From Durusdinium trenchii (lineage: Eukaryota > Sar > Dinophyceae > Suessiales > Symbiodiniaceae), in contig CAXAMN010025284.1 in the NCBI GenBank assembly GCA_963970005.1, positions 624,240-688,239 of the forward strand: 64,000 nt of DNA, given 5' to 3'. Shown in pieces: positions 1-11,324 of this stretch. The number at the start of each line of letters is the position of its first letter. Position 1 is the first letter of the stretch. The position numbers were made by a program, and so were the translations under genes. Below the pieces are notes generated by a model, which saw only the letters and a program-made list of their open reading frames with translations, had not been told where the DNA came from and ran no database searches.

Positions 1-8
1 TGAGAGCG

Positions 9-137
9 ATGGCCTCCAACCCAAGAGCGTTGGCCTCCAACCTAAGAGCAATGGCCTCCAACCTGAGGTCAATGGCCTCCAACCTAAGAGCCATGGTCTC
101 CAACCTGAGGGCAATGGTCTTCAACCTGAGCACACAA
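9..137 (-). repeat. Family A tandem array (about six 21-bp units)
   Basis: About six degenerate 21-bp units read GATGGCCTCCAACC-like on this strand, the reverse of GGTTGGAGGCC. The unit is seven codons long and stop-free here, so it makes a spurious open frame of repeated MASNLRA peptides. Confidence 0.9.
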
Positions 138-1160
138 GGACCAACTTTGCCTGTCGTTGTTTTCCGCACTCGCGCCAACGACCCTTTGACCTCATGCTGC
201 GCAAAGAGCTGCAAAAAGCACAGTTTGTAAGCTCCTCGCTGTGCCTTTGCCACGACGGTATCAAGGCGTGTTGTTTTGCTTGATATTTTTTCAATGCAAG
301 TGCAGCCGCAGTTCCATGGTTTGTTTTTTCATTTTTTTTCCCGAACCATGTTTAACAAGATTAGTTGTCATGAAATTCTGGCGCTCCTGCCCCACTCCAC
401 CACGCATAAAACCTTTTGCGCGCCACGTGAACTCATATAGTGATACAAGGTGTGCCTTTGTCGTTCTAGATTCTGGGCCGGTCATTTTTCTGAATGAAGA
501 GCCTGTTTTGACCAAGGATTTCAAGCAATGCAGCTGTGAGCGCGTGTGGAAAACAAGGCAGGATGTGTAAGATGTGAGTTTCACGCCCAGCAAACGTGAA
601 GGAAGACAGTGTCATTCTCGGGATGGCAGTGTTTCCAGCTACTAGTAACTAGCTACTAATAGCTTCTCGTTACTAGTAGTAATGGCCTCCAACCTAGTAG
701 CGATGCCCTCCCTTTGTTCCTAGTAGCTTCATGTTACTAGTTGGCCAAGTTGTTCAGTTTGAGGACAATGGTTGCAAGCTGTTCGCCTTTTGGATGCGAT
801 GTCTCAGCTCAGTTTGGAGGCGAAGCTCGTGGAGGTTACACAATGTTACACATATCGGCGTTCCCCGTCTTCGCCCAAGAAGACGTATCAACATCCCCCT
901 TCACCTTGCTTTCGTTGCTTTCGTTGCTTCGTGGATTTGAGATGATTCTCAGTCAGCTGCTTTGGTGTTTTCATGACAGAATCCTTAATTGATTCTCACA
1001 AATTGTTCATTCACATTGAGCTCTTGAGTGGTGTCTCCCTGTCTGGGGCCGTTCAACCGTGGCTGTCGCATGGGACGGATCGGGGCGTTGGTTACTTAGC
1101 TTTGTCTAGGGTGGCATTGGTTCCTGAGCTCAACTGTGGACCCTTTGCCTTGTGCTTTCA
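138..1160. other. No assignable gene; mixed A/B repeat block at 640-735
   Basis: I recognise no gene here. Frames on both strands near 290-590 are open but show no motif. At 640-735 there is a B block (TAGTAGCTTCTTGTTACTAG-like words) fused to one A unit. The stretch from about 1160 is T-rich and leads into the acceptor at 1291-1292. Confidence 0.5.
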
Positions 1161-1292
1161 GTTGCAATATGCTGCACGTTTGTTTCTTGTTCTCGTTGTT
1201 GTTTTGTTGTTGATGATTGTGTTTGTATGTTTTTTTGTTCTTTTCTTTTGTCGTTCTTTTTGTGCTTTGTGTTCCTTCCTCGTGTTTTTTAG

Positions 1293-1405
1293 CTCGTGGT
1301 CACTGTTCCAAACCGCCCATCACCTTCGGGCACCGCCATACTAAGAAGGATGTTCTGAAACTACTGCTTGAAGATCTTTCACGGTGGGCTGCCTACCGTT
1401 CGTGA
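1293..1405 (+). CDS. Candidate terminal exon, unknown protein
   Basis: A long T-rich tract (1170-1290) ends in TTTTTTAG at 1292, a strong 3' splice site. The frame that follows is hydrophilic and helical (PPITFGHRHTKKDVLKLLLE) and ends at TGA 1403-1405. No upstream exon could be joined and no family is recognised. It could belong to the PPR-like gene downstream or to a separate gene ending here. Confidence 0.35.
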
Positions 1406-2189
1406 CGGCACATATACCATCGACAGGAAAACATGGAAGGAAAGAAGGGTCCAAGAGTCCAACGAAAAACAGCTAACAAACACGAGAAAAAAGAGACGTA
1501 CAAAGAGAATTGCCCTTACTTAGCCTGAAGCCATGGCAGTTGGCCGTTAATTGTAATTCTGTGAAGTGCTACACTAGTTAATCAAACTAGATGCTGCCAC
1601 TGCTATCTATTCCCTTCCGTTTGGCTTCCTCCAGCTAGGGTTGGTCGTCCTAGCTGGTTGCAAAGCCCACGCGATACCTGAGCTCGTCTAAGACTAGGCA
1701 TCTCAAAGCCATCTCTTACTTCTGGAGATTTGGTGGCATTCTGTTTCGAAAGTTGGCATTCTGACGTCGTACTTGGAAAATCAATGTGGCGCCCTGATAG
1801 AAGTGCTTTTGGCCCTTGCTCTAAATTTTGGGCAACATGTGGCAGAGGGAGCAAATACTAGCAAACATGGAGAGAGATGCGCGGACAAAAGCCACAATTC
1901 AGAAAAGGACAGGCAAAGGATAGCAATAGGGCAAGACCATTATTAACAGTGCTCACTTTGAGACCCGCTGACAACACATGAACACAAAGAAGCGGCCACG
2001 CAAGGAGTCAGATTCTGGGCCCCTTGTACTATTCTATAGACTGCCTGCGGTTCTAGTATATTCTAATTGGTGGGCTGATAAAAAGAGAAGATATACCTCC
2101 AAAGTGTAGAAACAACAGGCGGTATACTGTACACAAGTATGTGGTACCATATAACACCAAGCTGAATCCTACATTCTTCCCAAAAGGAC
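1406..2189. other. No assignable gene
   Basis: No motif, repeat array or convincing splice pair was found. An 83-codon minus-strand frame (1603-1854) has no recognisable content. Confidence 0.4.
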
Positions 2190-3975
2190 ATCATGTCCCG
2201 CGCCAGGAAGACGTCATTTCTAACAACGCTGTAATCAGCTCTTGCGAGAAGGGTGGCTTGTGGGATTTGACCTTGGCACGGCTGACACGATTCAGGCGCA
2301 CCTGCGCGGATGCAGTTTTTTGTTATTTGTTCTTTGGGCCCTTTTCTTAGTCCTTTGTTTTGCGCAAAGGATGAATGCACTCCATCATTGGCGTGTCCGT
2401 TGCGCACGGTGTTTTCCTTTCCCACTTAGTCCAGCTTATTTTTTTATATAAATGTTTTCTTGTCTATGTGAGTCCTAGGAGTATACTGGCACTTCCAGTG
2501 GCTAAGGTTGCAGGATCCTCGTGACATTTGCTTGTCTTTCAGTGAAGGAGGTGAGCATGACAATCGGTAGTTTCTACAAGAAATTGGACATCTTGATAGT
2601 ATCAAATCGACCTGTAGCAACATGTTTCGCAAAGTATGTCATCAATTGAGAATAATTCAACTAGAACTAGAACTCGGCATTGTACCATGCAGCTAGTAGT
2701 AGTAATCTTTGGTTCAGAGGTTAAAGTTTTATTGCATTGTGGTGCGGATTGTTGCATTCGGTGTTTTGAAAGCTCAGACTGCACCACCTGCACCGAGTGC
2801 ATCGAATATACCTTGTGAGATGCGATTTCCTCGTGCACCTGGTGTCATGAGTTTCATCAAGAAAACCATTTGTTCCCTACCAGCTACTTTGCCATAGCTT
2901 CCTTCCACCCCATGTTGGATGAAATCGCCGCGTCAAAGGGTGGTCAGATTCTGGGCGAACAGTGCTCAGTCTCGACCCAAAAAAGGTTAGGCATCTCGCT
3001 ACATACCGTCCCGTTCTTGACTAGACTGTGGTCAAGTTGGAGGCCATCGCTAATAGTTTGGAAGCCATTCCTATTAGGTTCCTGATGCTAGCGGGTTGGT
3101 TCTTCCAGTGGGCAGGTCGTTGCGGATCATGACCTCTGTGGTGACCTGCAGTGCCGCTATCAGTGCTTGTGCAACGGTTGCATGGCAGGAAGCCCTGCAT
3201 CTATTTGAATTGATTGAGCAACCCAAACATGCTGATCCTTCGCAGCTACACACCCATACCTCTCAATCTGGTGCAAACAGTGTGACTTTCAATGCTGTCA
3301 TATTAGCCAGCGAGAAGGGCCGCCGATGGGAAAGTGCCTTGATGTTCATGCACTTCATGGAGATCCGTCGTTTTCAATGTGATCTTCTCACCTGCAACGC
3401 CGTTGTCAGCGCATGCTCTTGCTGTTTCAGGCAGGGTGGCAAGGTGTGCATGTGTTTTGAAATGTTGTCGTTGCTAGGTGAGTGTATGGTTCGGGATCAT
3501 AAACATTCAGTTCCTTCCTTTGTCCATTTTTCATTGCGCTTTCGATTTGTTGGTTTTTCCTGTCCAGCTGGAAGAATGCGATCAACGTGTTGAACAATTT
3601 GCAGCGACACTTTGTGGAGAAAGATGCCGCTTAGTCATACACAACATTCACCATGCCTGTCGTATTTGAGCAGTGTTAACTGTTGCCTAAGGTCATAACA
3701 TGTGAAGCAGCAGTGATGGGGTTGGAACGCGCTGGCTGCAAATCTGGTGTTGCAGCAGCCGTGTTGAACCAGCTTGATGCAGACACCCAAGCTGACTTGG
3801 CAGCATGCAGGGTTTGCACGGGGTTTGAGACGTATGCGAGTTCGAAAGGGCGAGCGATGTCAGGTTTGTATGCAATTCTTTTATTGCTGTTTGTTTTGTT
3901 CCTTTTGATTCTTATGTATTGTGTGCTCTTTGGTTCATTAATGTCAGGATGTCCTACGGAGGGTGTTCCAGGCAA
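2190..3975 (+). CDS. PPR-type repeat protein, fragmentary multi-exon gene
   Basis: Several exons carry pentatricopeptide-like helical repeats. The first, near 2210-2270, has DVISNNAVISSCEKGG. The second, about 3109-3477, has VVTCSAAISACATVAWQEAL and later VTFNAVILASEKGRRWESAL and DLLTCNAVVSACS. The third, 3568-3632, has WKNAINVLNNLQRHFVEKDA. The fourth, 3692-3863, has VITCEAAVMGLERAGC. The spacing fits the 35-residue PPR period, and the family binds RNA, usually in plastids or mitochondria. T-rich introns separate the exons (2320-2450, 3480-3567, 3864-3947). The exon 2 to exon 3 junction does not join in phase with the obvious sites, so the gene may be degraded or I may have one boundary wrong. 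The last intron is bracketed by an 8-bp direct repeat (ATGTCAGG at 3857 and 3941). No start codon or targeting peptide was located. Confidence 0.6.
3041..3082 (+). repeat. Family A units in a PPR-gene intron
   Basis: Two degenerate units (TTGGAGGCCATCGCTAATAG and TTGGAAGCCATTCC) lie just before the acceptor at 3107-3108. Confidence 0.85.
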
Positions 3976-4079
3976 CGCAAGACATCCAGGCAGGCAGGCT
4001 GTTGTACCTGAAGCTGATTCGCGGCTGTTGTACCTGAAGTATATACATTTTACATTGAAATATGTTGTTTAAAGGGCAG

Positions 4080-4540
4080 GCTGATTTGGTTCTACTGTAG
4101 ATTTGTTTGGGCACATGCGCTAAGTTTCAGCCTTTTGATTTCAGCTGAGCCATTCACATAGGCTTGCGGCCGCTTGCTGGAGGGGTCTCGTTCCAGGCTC
4201 AGGATTTTAAAGTTTGCATGAAGGCAGGATGCTGGCAGGATGCTCAGATGCTTGAAGGCTGAGCCGAATGCAAAGTCAAACTGTTTCTAAGGCTCTCGTG
4301 AGATAATGACACCTCACTTGTCACCCAAGGCTTGACAAACCATTTTGCATTGAAAGGGCAGGCAAACCCCATGTCGCGCAAGTGCCACGCAGGCAAGCAT
4401 GCAAGACTTTCAGGAGGCCAGCTTGCCAGTTTGCCACAATCTTTAGCATTCTGTGGAGGGAGCAGACGCAGAAAGAGAAAGACGAGGAACATAGCGTAAA
4501 GGAGAAAAGATAAGAACAGCGAGAAGAGCAGATGGCAGTA
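4080..4540. other. No assignable gene; purine-rich tract
   Basis: The + strand is purine-rich at 4450-4530, so the minus strand there looks like an intron polypyrimidine tract ending in CAG. A minus-strand exon could follow it, but three minus frames are equally plausible, so none is called. Confidence 0.35.
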
Positions 4541-4561
4541 GCTTGACAGCTTCGCATAGTT

Positions 4562-5230
4562 TGAGCGAGGCCTTGCATCCCAAGAGAAATGAATCCAATG
4601 TGGAGCAGCTGCTGCGCGAGTGGGACTCCATAAAGAGAGGCTCGATGCAGACGGAGAGGCAAAATGGGAGGAAACTGACAAGACCACGGCCCCATCAAAC
4701 TGCATCATGACGTGGGCAACTTTTTTCCCCAGTGTGAGAAGGGACCAAACCTAACATGCCACTCCGATGGTAAGAAAACAGCGGGTTCGATCGGCTATGT
4801 TGTATATAGTTGTCACACCTCACCATGTGCAGCACAAGCGGTGTTTGAGCAGAATCTCAGCAAGTCCCAGTACTATCAACCGTCGCAGTAATTACGAGGG
4901 CCAAACAGTTCGATATGGTTTTTCGTGCGATCCAAGCTGCCCGCAGTCACCTCGCAGAACATCGCTCCAGCAGTGCTGCTAAGCGAGAAGGCTGACTCGG
5001 CCGAGCTGAACGGGTTGAAACATGTTGAAACACAACCTAACTGACATTGTTGTGCTCATAGTTCCTACATCAACAACCTATGGCTCAACCTGTTTCAGCA
5101 TTTGACATTGTTACGTTATGGTTCCTCATTTAAACTTTGAAATGGAAGCAGGAACGAATGGCCATGGAGAGTGCCATGGATGATGCGGAGCTGCTGGCGT
5201 CCCGATCTGAGAGACTCTGCCCGATCTGAG
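4562..5230 (+). CDS. Candidate exons of a helical (coiled-coil-like) protein
   Basis: Three short stretches read as charged helices on the + strand: 4565-4655 (ALHPKRNESNVEQLLREWDS), 4895-4985 (RAKQFDMVFRAIQAARSHLA) and 5151-5228 (QERMAMESAMDDAELLASRS). The last follows a GCAG acceptor. The segments are ordered and of one style but could not be joined by checked splice sites. No family is recognised. They could belong to separate genes. Confidence 0.3.
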
Positions 5231-5277
5231 TACGAAAGAAACCATTAAGAAAGAAACGAATTCTCACTATGGCCTGA

Positions 5278-5325
5278 CTCCAATGGCCTCCAACCTAAGA
5301 GCAATAACCTCCAACCCAAGAGCGA
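5278..5325 (-). repeat. Family A array (two units)
   Basis: Two 21-bp units in reverse orientation (ATGGCCTCCAACCTAAGAGC). Confidence 0.9.
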
Positions 5326-6474
5326 TGTAAGAAACAAAGACACCTTTAATGGATGCACCGTTGGCCTCTGGACGGCGATTGGGGTTGTGTTTTGTGATGA
5401 AACCATGAGGACAGCATGCCTAGACTTCCCCAGAGCTGAGGCTAAAAGTAGACATTCTGTGTGTTTCACTTTAGAACCAATTAGAAGCTTCGGAGACCCA
5501 AGGCCTCAAGAAATTCATTGTCAGTCGCCGATCATGCAGCCATTAAGAGTTTTAGATTGTAGGCCAAAGCCGCTAAAGCCCTAAGGAAGAACCGTTTCCC
5601 AAGGCTGAAACACGCTGAGATCAGCGGGTGGTCTTGACTTCAGACAGGGCTGAGACAGTGATTGTGCATGTTTCATAAAGTTGACATGTTTTGCTTCAAC
5701 AAGTGGATGGGAAATGCTTGTTGTGTGTTGTTGCCTTTTTGACTAACCTGCTCCTGCCGTTTCATTGTGACTATGGCCAAACTGACACTCAGACTTTGAA
5801 GGTCATGTTAGCTTGCAAGCTCAATCGCAACAACTTGCAATTAGTTATCATCAAATGAGCATCAGTTTTTTGCCCTACTCAGCCCTACTCCTGGCGCGCC
5901 ACGCATGCCTCACATTGTTTGTCTCTCAACCTTAAAACGCTTGTGGAGGGCCTTCCCCAACTCTCACTCTCAACTTGCGGCGTTGGCACAGCCATGGAAG
6001 ATGGGCTTTAGCAGCAATCGGTTCCTACAGGCCTCGACAAGACTTCTCAAAAATAGACGCACCCCGGCGCGTGGCAGAGGTAACACTGCTTGGTGGTGCC
6101 ATCGTTTTAGCCTGGCAGGCCAGGGCAAGTCATGTCCAACTATGATTGCAATCAGTGTTTGAAACCATTTGAAGCCCATCGCCGCTAGTATATAGGTTGG
6201 AGGCCATCGCCATTAGGTCTGTTCTCTTGTAAAACCTACTATTCTGATTGCAATTTGGCGGAGGCAAGTGGACTTTTTGGCTCCAAGGTCTCCAAGGCGT
6301 GGTTGTGCAAAGTAGACTAGAAGACTAGGCGGCTGGGTGTTGGACTACAAACAACCACGAACAAACATTGTTTGATGGCCTGGCTAGTGAGCTTGAGCCG
6401 GCAGGATGCGACACAGTCGTGCCAAAATGCATCAGCCCAGAAGCCAAGTGAGCCTCAAGCGTCCTTGCTCCTAG
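5326..6474. other. No assignable gene
   Basis: Open frames on both strands at 5905-6180 show no motif. One A unit in + orientation lies at 6192-6220. Nothing else is recognised. Confidence 0.4.
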
Positions 6475-6655
6475 TAGCGATGCCCTTGTTACTAGTAGCT
6501 TCTTGCTCCTAGTAGTACGGCCAGGAGCCCCTAGTAGCATCCTTGCTCCGACTAGTAGCTTCAAAGACCTCCTCGTAGCTTCTTGTTACTAGTAGTAAGA
6601 ATGCTCCGTTCGTAGCGATGCCAGGAGCCCCATTCGTAGCGTGCTTCGGAATTGC
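6475..6655 (-). repeat. Family B mosaic block
   Basis: The block reads TAGTAGCGATGCCC, TAGTAGCTTCTTGCTC, TAAGGCCAGGAGCCCC and similar words, the reverse of the CTACTAGTAACAAG-based form. Its right part switches TAGTAG for TTCGTAG. Confidence 0.9.
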
Positions 6656-7440
6656 TCCGAGGACTTGAGACATTGGAAGGGCGGAGGGCGCGCTGCTTTT
6701 CTGCAGGTGCCAAGTGTGGAAGCAAGTGTCAATTGTACTTTACGCTGTATAGGTCACACACACAGTCACATACAATCCCCAAGAGCAGCAGAACTGGTTA
6801 CATTCGGTTATAGAATACCAATCAGGCTGGTACTTCTGAAGGATCCTGGATTGAGGGAGAGTGTCTAGATGGACTCGAGGAGCCCTAAAGCCTGAATGAG
6901 TGAAATGGACCAGACGAACTATCAACAAGTGCAAAGACATAGTTGCAGCTCGTGAACGTGACGGGTTGTGGACGAACCAGCTGGAGGGCCGAGCGTGATT
7001 GTTCAGGAGATTGATGTTTGCGGCCAGCGTTGCATGGGACGACTCACCTGTGCAGCCAAGTGCATGGCAAAGCGAGGATACAGCCAGGGTCCTCAGCATC
7101 AGCTTTTGGATTGTGAAATCGCACATGAAAGGAGAGACTGCTTTCACAGGGCTCCTGGTTTCACCACACTTGTCCGAGATTCCTGTAATCCCGGCTGCTT
7201 TTTGTGCGGGGGGGGAAGGCCGTAGTAGGCTTGAGCAATTGCTAGTAGTAAGGAAGGAGGCAGAAGTGCCCAGGCATCTTCAAGGAAGCTCCCCTCGCCT
7301 GAGGGCGTCAGCATTCTTGAAGAAGCCTGAGCCTTAGTGATTCGGTTCCTAGATCTAGACTTAACGGGGAAGGTTCTTACTTACAGGGATCAAGAGGGGC
7401 GAAAGAAATTGCATGAAATTGCTAAGAGGGTTCTTTTCGT
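6656..7440. other. No confident gene; short + coding-like stretches
   Basis: 6929-6998 reads CKDIVAARERDGLWTNQLEG on the + strand before a stop. 7391-7428 reads DQEGRKKLHEIAKR after an acceptor-like TTACAG. A 135-codon minus-strand frame (6740-7147) lacks recognisable content. I cannot decide strand or gene structure. Confidence 0.3.
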
Positions 7441-7620
7441 TAGCAGGTTGGAGGCCATCGCTAACAGGTTGGAGGCCATCGCTAGTAGGTGTTTTTGTTT
7501 GTTCTTCTTTAGACCTTTATTCCTTTCTAACAAGATCTAATAGCTTCTTGTTACTACTAGTAAGGCACTTGTTACTACCAGCGTGGCACTTGTTACTACT
7601 AGGATCTAATAGGGTTCTCT
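7441..7620. repeat. Family A pair followed by B block
   Basis: Two + oriented A units (7447-7490) are followed by a T-rich stretch. A short B block then reads TAGCTTCTTGTTACTACTAG with TAAGGCACTTG and CGTGGCACTTG words. Confidence 0.9.
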
Positions 7621-7794
7621 AGTTTTACCCGTTTGCGTTTGTTCTCCAACTTGGGCGCCTTGAGGCCCGCCTTGTTCCGAATGCTTTGGAGGTGGGGCCG
7701 GGCTGACTGAAACGACATCGTCCTTGTTGGACGGCTGAGCTCCTCAGATCCACATGGCTTCGGAGTTGTTTCGACCTTGAACATGCAGTTTCAA

Positions 7795-8012
7795 AGTTTT
7801 TGGAAAGGCTTGGTGAGCTGCACTGCCGCAAAGTGCTGGATGTGGCCAGTCTGAAATTGAGCCTTCCCCACATTGTGTGCTTGCTCAAACAAAGCTATTG
7901 GAATTGTTTGCTCATGTTTTTAAGGGAGAATGACTTTCCAATCCGACTCATCCGACTCTACAGTCCGACCTTTGATCCGGATGTTTCAGAACGCTCTAAA
8001 CCCAAAGTGTAA
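7795..8012 (+). CDS. Candidate exon, unknown helical protein
   Basis: After a CATGCAG acceptor the frame reads an amphipathic helix (FLERLGELHCRKVLDVASLK, then LSLPHIVCLL) and stays open to TAA at 8010-8012. No family recognised. A similar PHIVCL peptide occurs at 5905-5925, which may be coincidence. Confidence 0.35.
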
Positions 8013-8740
8013 TCCAGCAACTCAACGCCATCCACACGGCCTAGCACGCGTGGGGCTCCGAAAAAGATCATAAAAGCCACTGGCCCCAGTCCAGATTCTG
8101 GCCTTTTCCTTTCAAAATGTTCACTAGATTAAATACCACAGCCACAAAACAGAGACACGTGTAACTTATATTGCTAGGAGGACGGTCGAAAGGCTTAAAA
8201 GAGATCCCAGGGAGCTAAAGGTATGACCAGCGGAACAGCGGAACTGGTAAAACCATGACACCCAGATCCATCGCCGTCGCTTGCGACAAACAAGGTACGA
8301 AACCATTGCTACCCCAAAGCAGGATGCGGAGCTTTTGGAAGCCTTTGGATTCCAAAAGGGTAGATAGTTTTCCGCAGAAGATCAAGATGATGAGATACCC
8401 CCCTCCCATGTAAGGAAAGACATAGAAAGATAAACAGGCTTGTGCGGTTTTATGTAACAAGCCAAATCAAGCCCAAAAGACTTCTGGCGCATTGCAACAA
8501 TAAGAAACACCAGCGAGATGCAAGCGGCAGTTAAGACGCCAAATCTAAACAATTATGCAGCATGCATCTGAGGGGTTTCACACTGCTTTTTTTAGATGGG
8601 GGATGGCATTGAGAGCTGTAAGTCGTGCTCAAATTCTGCGGGTCACCGTGTCATGAGCTTTGCGGGTGCAGCATCGCTCCAGCTACAAATTGTTTGCCTC
8701 TGCCGATCAATCCTTTTGACCCTGTCTAGCCATTCAGTAA
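8013..8740. other. No assignable gene
   Basis: No repeat block, motif or joined exon was found between 8013 and 8740. Confidence 0.4.
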
Positions 8741-9118
8741 GTGTCGAAGCGGACCACCAAAAACCAAACTTCCAAGGCCCCGAGAGTTGGAGCCCTCCCG
8801 TTTGGGTCCTGGTCGCCAGCGTGGGCCGCCCAAGGCCATGTGCCCGCGGGGGGGATGCTAATCCGAGCTGCCGAAGATGCACCAAAGCCAAGTGCGGACC
8901 ACAATTTCAAGTGCCCTTGGCGTCAAACGGTTGGATCAAGCACAACGATTCGACACTTAAACGATTTCTACTCAAAAAAGGCTCTTATGTTTGCCAGTCA
9001 CGTGGGCCCAAACGGTCCATTTGGTGTTGGTTTTGTTAAGGTTTGCAGCGGAATTTATGATTTGCCTGAATGGAGTGCAGAGGGCAAGGCTGCAGCAGCC
9101 AAGACATCGGTAGTTTGA
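8741..9118 (+). CDS. Candidate exon, unknown protein
   Basis: An open frame of 125 codons ends at TGA 9116-9118. Its second half looks coding (FYSKKALMFASHVGPNGPFG, then IYDLPEWSAEGKAAAAK). No ATG is near its 5' end, so it is probably an internal or terminal exon. A further stretch at 9137-9200 (ELPSQWSKAHKNRFMRRW) follows a TTGTAG acceptor, but its phase does not match the simplest donor. No family recognised. Confidence 0.35.
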   Translation: MSKRTTKNQTSKAPRVGALPFGSWSPAWAAQGHVPAGGMLIRAAEDAPKPSADHNFKCPWRQTVGSSTTIRHLNDFYSKKALMFASHVGPNGPFGVGFVKVCSGIYDLPEWSAEGKAAAAKTSVV

Positions 9119-9383
9119 ATTGCTTTTGGCCTTGTAGAGCTGCCCAGCCAATGGAGCAAGGCGCACAAAAACAGATTCATGCGCAGATGGCCAGATGCAA
9201 TGTGATGCAACCTGCAGAAGAATTCAAATTCTTGTTGTCATTGCCTTTTAAGGTTTTTTGACCGGCGGACCGGCTGTCGGTGGCCGGCGGCGCAAGTTGC
9301 TGAACTCTGCAGGGGCAATTTAGCTGAATGGATGGCGTCCGAGCCTTGGTGATACCTTTCATCATCAGAAATCATTAGGAGCA

Positions 9384-9535
9384 AGGACGCTACTCGGGGC
9401 TCCTGGCTGTACTAATTACTAGGAACAAGGACGCTACTAGGGGCTACTAGGAACAAGAAGCTACTATTGGACCTTTCATTCCTTTTCTTTTGTCTTTGTT
9501 TCTACTGGCGGTGGCCTCCAACCTACTAGCCTATC
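9384..9535 (+). repeat. Family B block plus one A unit
   Basis: The block reads GGACGCTACTCGGGGCTCCTGGC, interrupted by variants, then ACAAGAAGCTACTA. A reversed A unit follows at 9510-9532. Confidence 0.85.
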
Positions 9536-10011
9536 ACTGCGCATTTTGGTCTGGAAGAGGCAGAGATTTGTCCAAGGTGGGCCTTTTTTCATTGCACACC
9601 TGCAGAGGCAAGATTCCTTCACACATCTCAGCCTTGTCAGACGAGCGTGACAAGCAGTTATACAAGTATTGTTTTGGATGGACAATGCGCAGCGATGTGG
9701 TTGCCGGCTCAAGCAATCAGTGATTTAACATGAGGAAATTCACAGTTCGCTTCATGTTGTTTTACCGTCGTGCCATTCTATTCAGTATAGTTTGGGTCTG
9801 TCCTAATACCTGTAACAGTCAGTAAGCAATTATTACTATTTTTGAACAAGGCCTTTACTAATCATCATCATCCACTGCTACTGGTAATAGGATAGGCTTG
9901 ACTGTAACATACCTTTCTATTCTCGAATAGTTTTGGAGTCACTGGGCTGACAGGCTGAAGGAGAGGTTGTTGTTTGAAGCTAGCGATGGCTTAGCGAGAG
10001 CTTGACTGGGT

Positions 10012-10671
10012 ATGGATGCAGTGGAGGTAACCTGGACCTCAGTACAAGACTTGCGAAAGGATATGGAATATTTTGACCCGGCAACGATGTGCATGAGAAT
10101 TACACTCCCAGGGAAAGGCTTGCCTGCAGGTTGGCGTTTGCGCATGACCAAGAAGCATCTGGGAGAGACTCTTTGCCAAGTGTATAAGACATGGCCGACT
10201 GAAGGCGTTTCGTTGACCTTTGAAGCCCCACCTGAGATGGACGAGCTGCAAGGTTTGTCACCACGATCGGCTGATGGCGTTCGCTTGGTGAATGCAGCTT
10301 ATGCAGGTGATATGGATGCGGTTCAATCCTTACTGGCGGGACGGGCACCTCCTGACATACAAGTCCAAGTCAAGGGCTGCAACTCTGCGTTAAATATGGC
10401 AGCGAGGGGTGGGCATTTGGATATCATGAAGCTCTTGCTGGAGAGGCAGGTTGATCCCAATTCTCGAAACCATTTTCATGAAACGCCACTTTTGTGTGGC
10501 GCCAATCGAGCGAGAGGAAGTGCTTGTCGACTCTTGTTGCAAGCAATGGCGGACCCACATGCAGTGGATGAGAACGGTGACAATGCATTGGACTTTTTGG
10601 GACCAGGGGATTCGGAGAGAAAGAGGCACTGTCGTGAGATTCTTCAACAAGCTGGCTGCTTGCGCCGGTGA
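10012..10671 (+). CDS. Ankyrin-repeat protein, intronless, 219 aa
   Basis: A complete single-exon frame starts at ATG 10012, with an in-frame TGA immediately upstream (10003-10005), and ends at TGA 10669-10671. Residues 1-85 form an unrecognised N-terminal part. Ankyrin-type helix pairs follow at about 89-117 (LVNAAYAGDMDAVQSLLAG), 124-153 (LNMAARGGHLDIMKLLLERQ) and 157-198 (TPLLCGANRARGSACRLLLQ, then DENGDNALDFL). These repeats mediate protein-protein contacts, so an adaptor role is likely but the partner is unknown. No signal peptide or membrane segment is seen. An AG at 9999-10000 could accept a spliced leader. Intronless genes in this phylum can be retrogenes from recycled mRNA, though no leader relic is visible here. 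Confidence 0.85.
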   Translation: MDAVEVTWTSVQDLRKDMEYFDPATMCMRITLPGKGLPAGWRLRMTKKHLGETLCQVYKTWPTEGVSLTFEAPPEMDELQGLSPRSADGVRLVNAAYAGDMDAVQSLLAGRAPPDIQVQVKGCNSALNMAARGGHLDIMKLLLERQVDPNSRNHFHETPLLCGANRARGSACRLLLQAMADPHAVDENGDNALDFLGPGDSERKRHCREILQQAGCLRR

Positions 10672-11324
10672 ATGCCATGAGGAAAAGACCAACTCGGAGA
10701 AAGGGGAACAGAGAGGCCAAAATCGGCCAAAATAAATCAAACGGGGCAGAAAGTGCTCTCACACTTGGAAACTCTTGACAAAACCTGCGACACTTGAGTC
10801 AGTAAGAATCTGAATCGGACGCTGCTCACTTCCCCCCGAGCTTTGAAATAGCTTTGCAACAGGTACCTGCTCAAAGACGCCAAGAGCTGGAGCAGCTTAT
10901 AGATGAAGGTGCATTTGGGGTGTTTTTCTTAGGAGGGCGGCTAGCGGCGCCTAGAGAACCGTTGAGTAAACCTAATTTCTGTGTGAGAAACAGCAGTAGC
11001 ACCAAAAAGGTGTTGCGATCTCATGACTTCGTCGGGTCACCACTGTGAAGAGCACCGGTGGTGGCACTGAAATCAAGAGTTTGGAGTGAGAGGCCGAGCC
11101 GCTAGTAGGTTGGAGTCCATCGCTAGTAGCAAGCAACATGGCACGTGCCAGGTGCCCAATGGGCTGGTGTGGACTTCCCACGGGGCTACAACCCGCATGT
11201 GCAAGCAATGCGCTTGACTATGGCATTGACCTCAGTTCCCGCATGCTCCCGTCGACGGTCCGCGCCGTTCTTGCATGCGAAGTTGTGCTCATCCAGGGCC
11301 CAGAAGGGCCCTATACGGCTAGCT
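10672..11324. other. No confident gene; one A unit
   Basis: 10863-10920 reads VPAQRRQELEQLIDEGAFG after an AACAG acceptor and may be an orphan + exon. One family A unit lies at 11101-11132. Nothing else is recognised. Confidence 0.35.

Noticed and set aside
4244..4708. 154-codon minus-strand ORF.
   Set aside because: It includes a polypyrimidine tract that reads as low-complexity hydrophobic peptide, and two other minus frames are also open.
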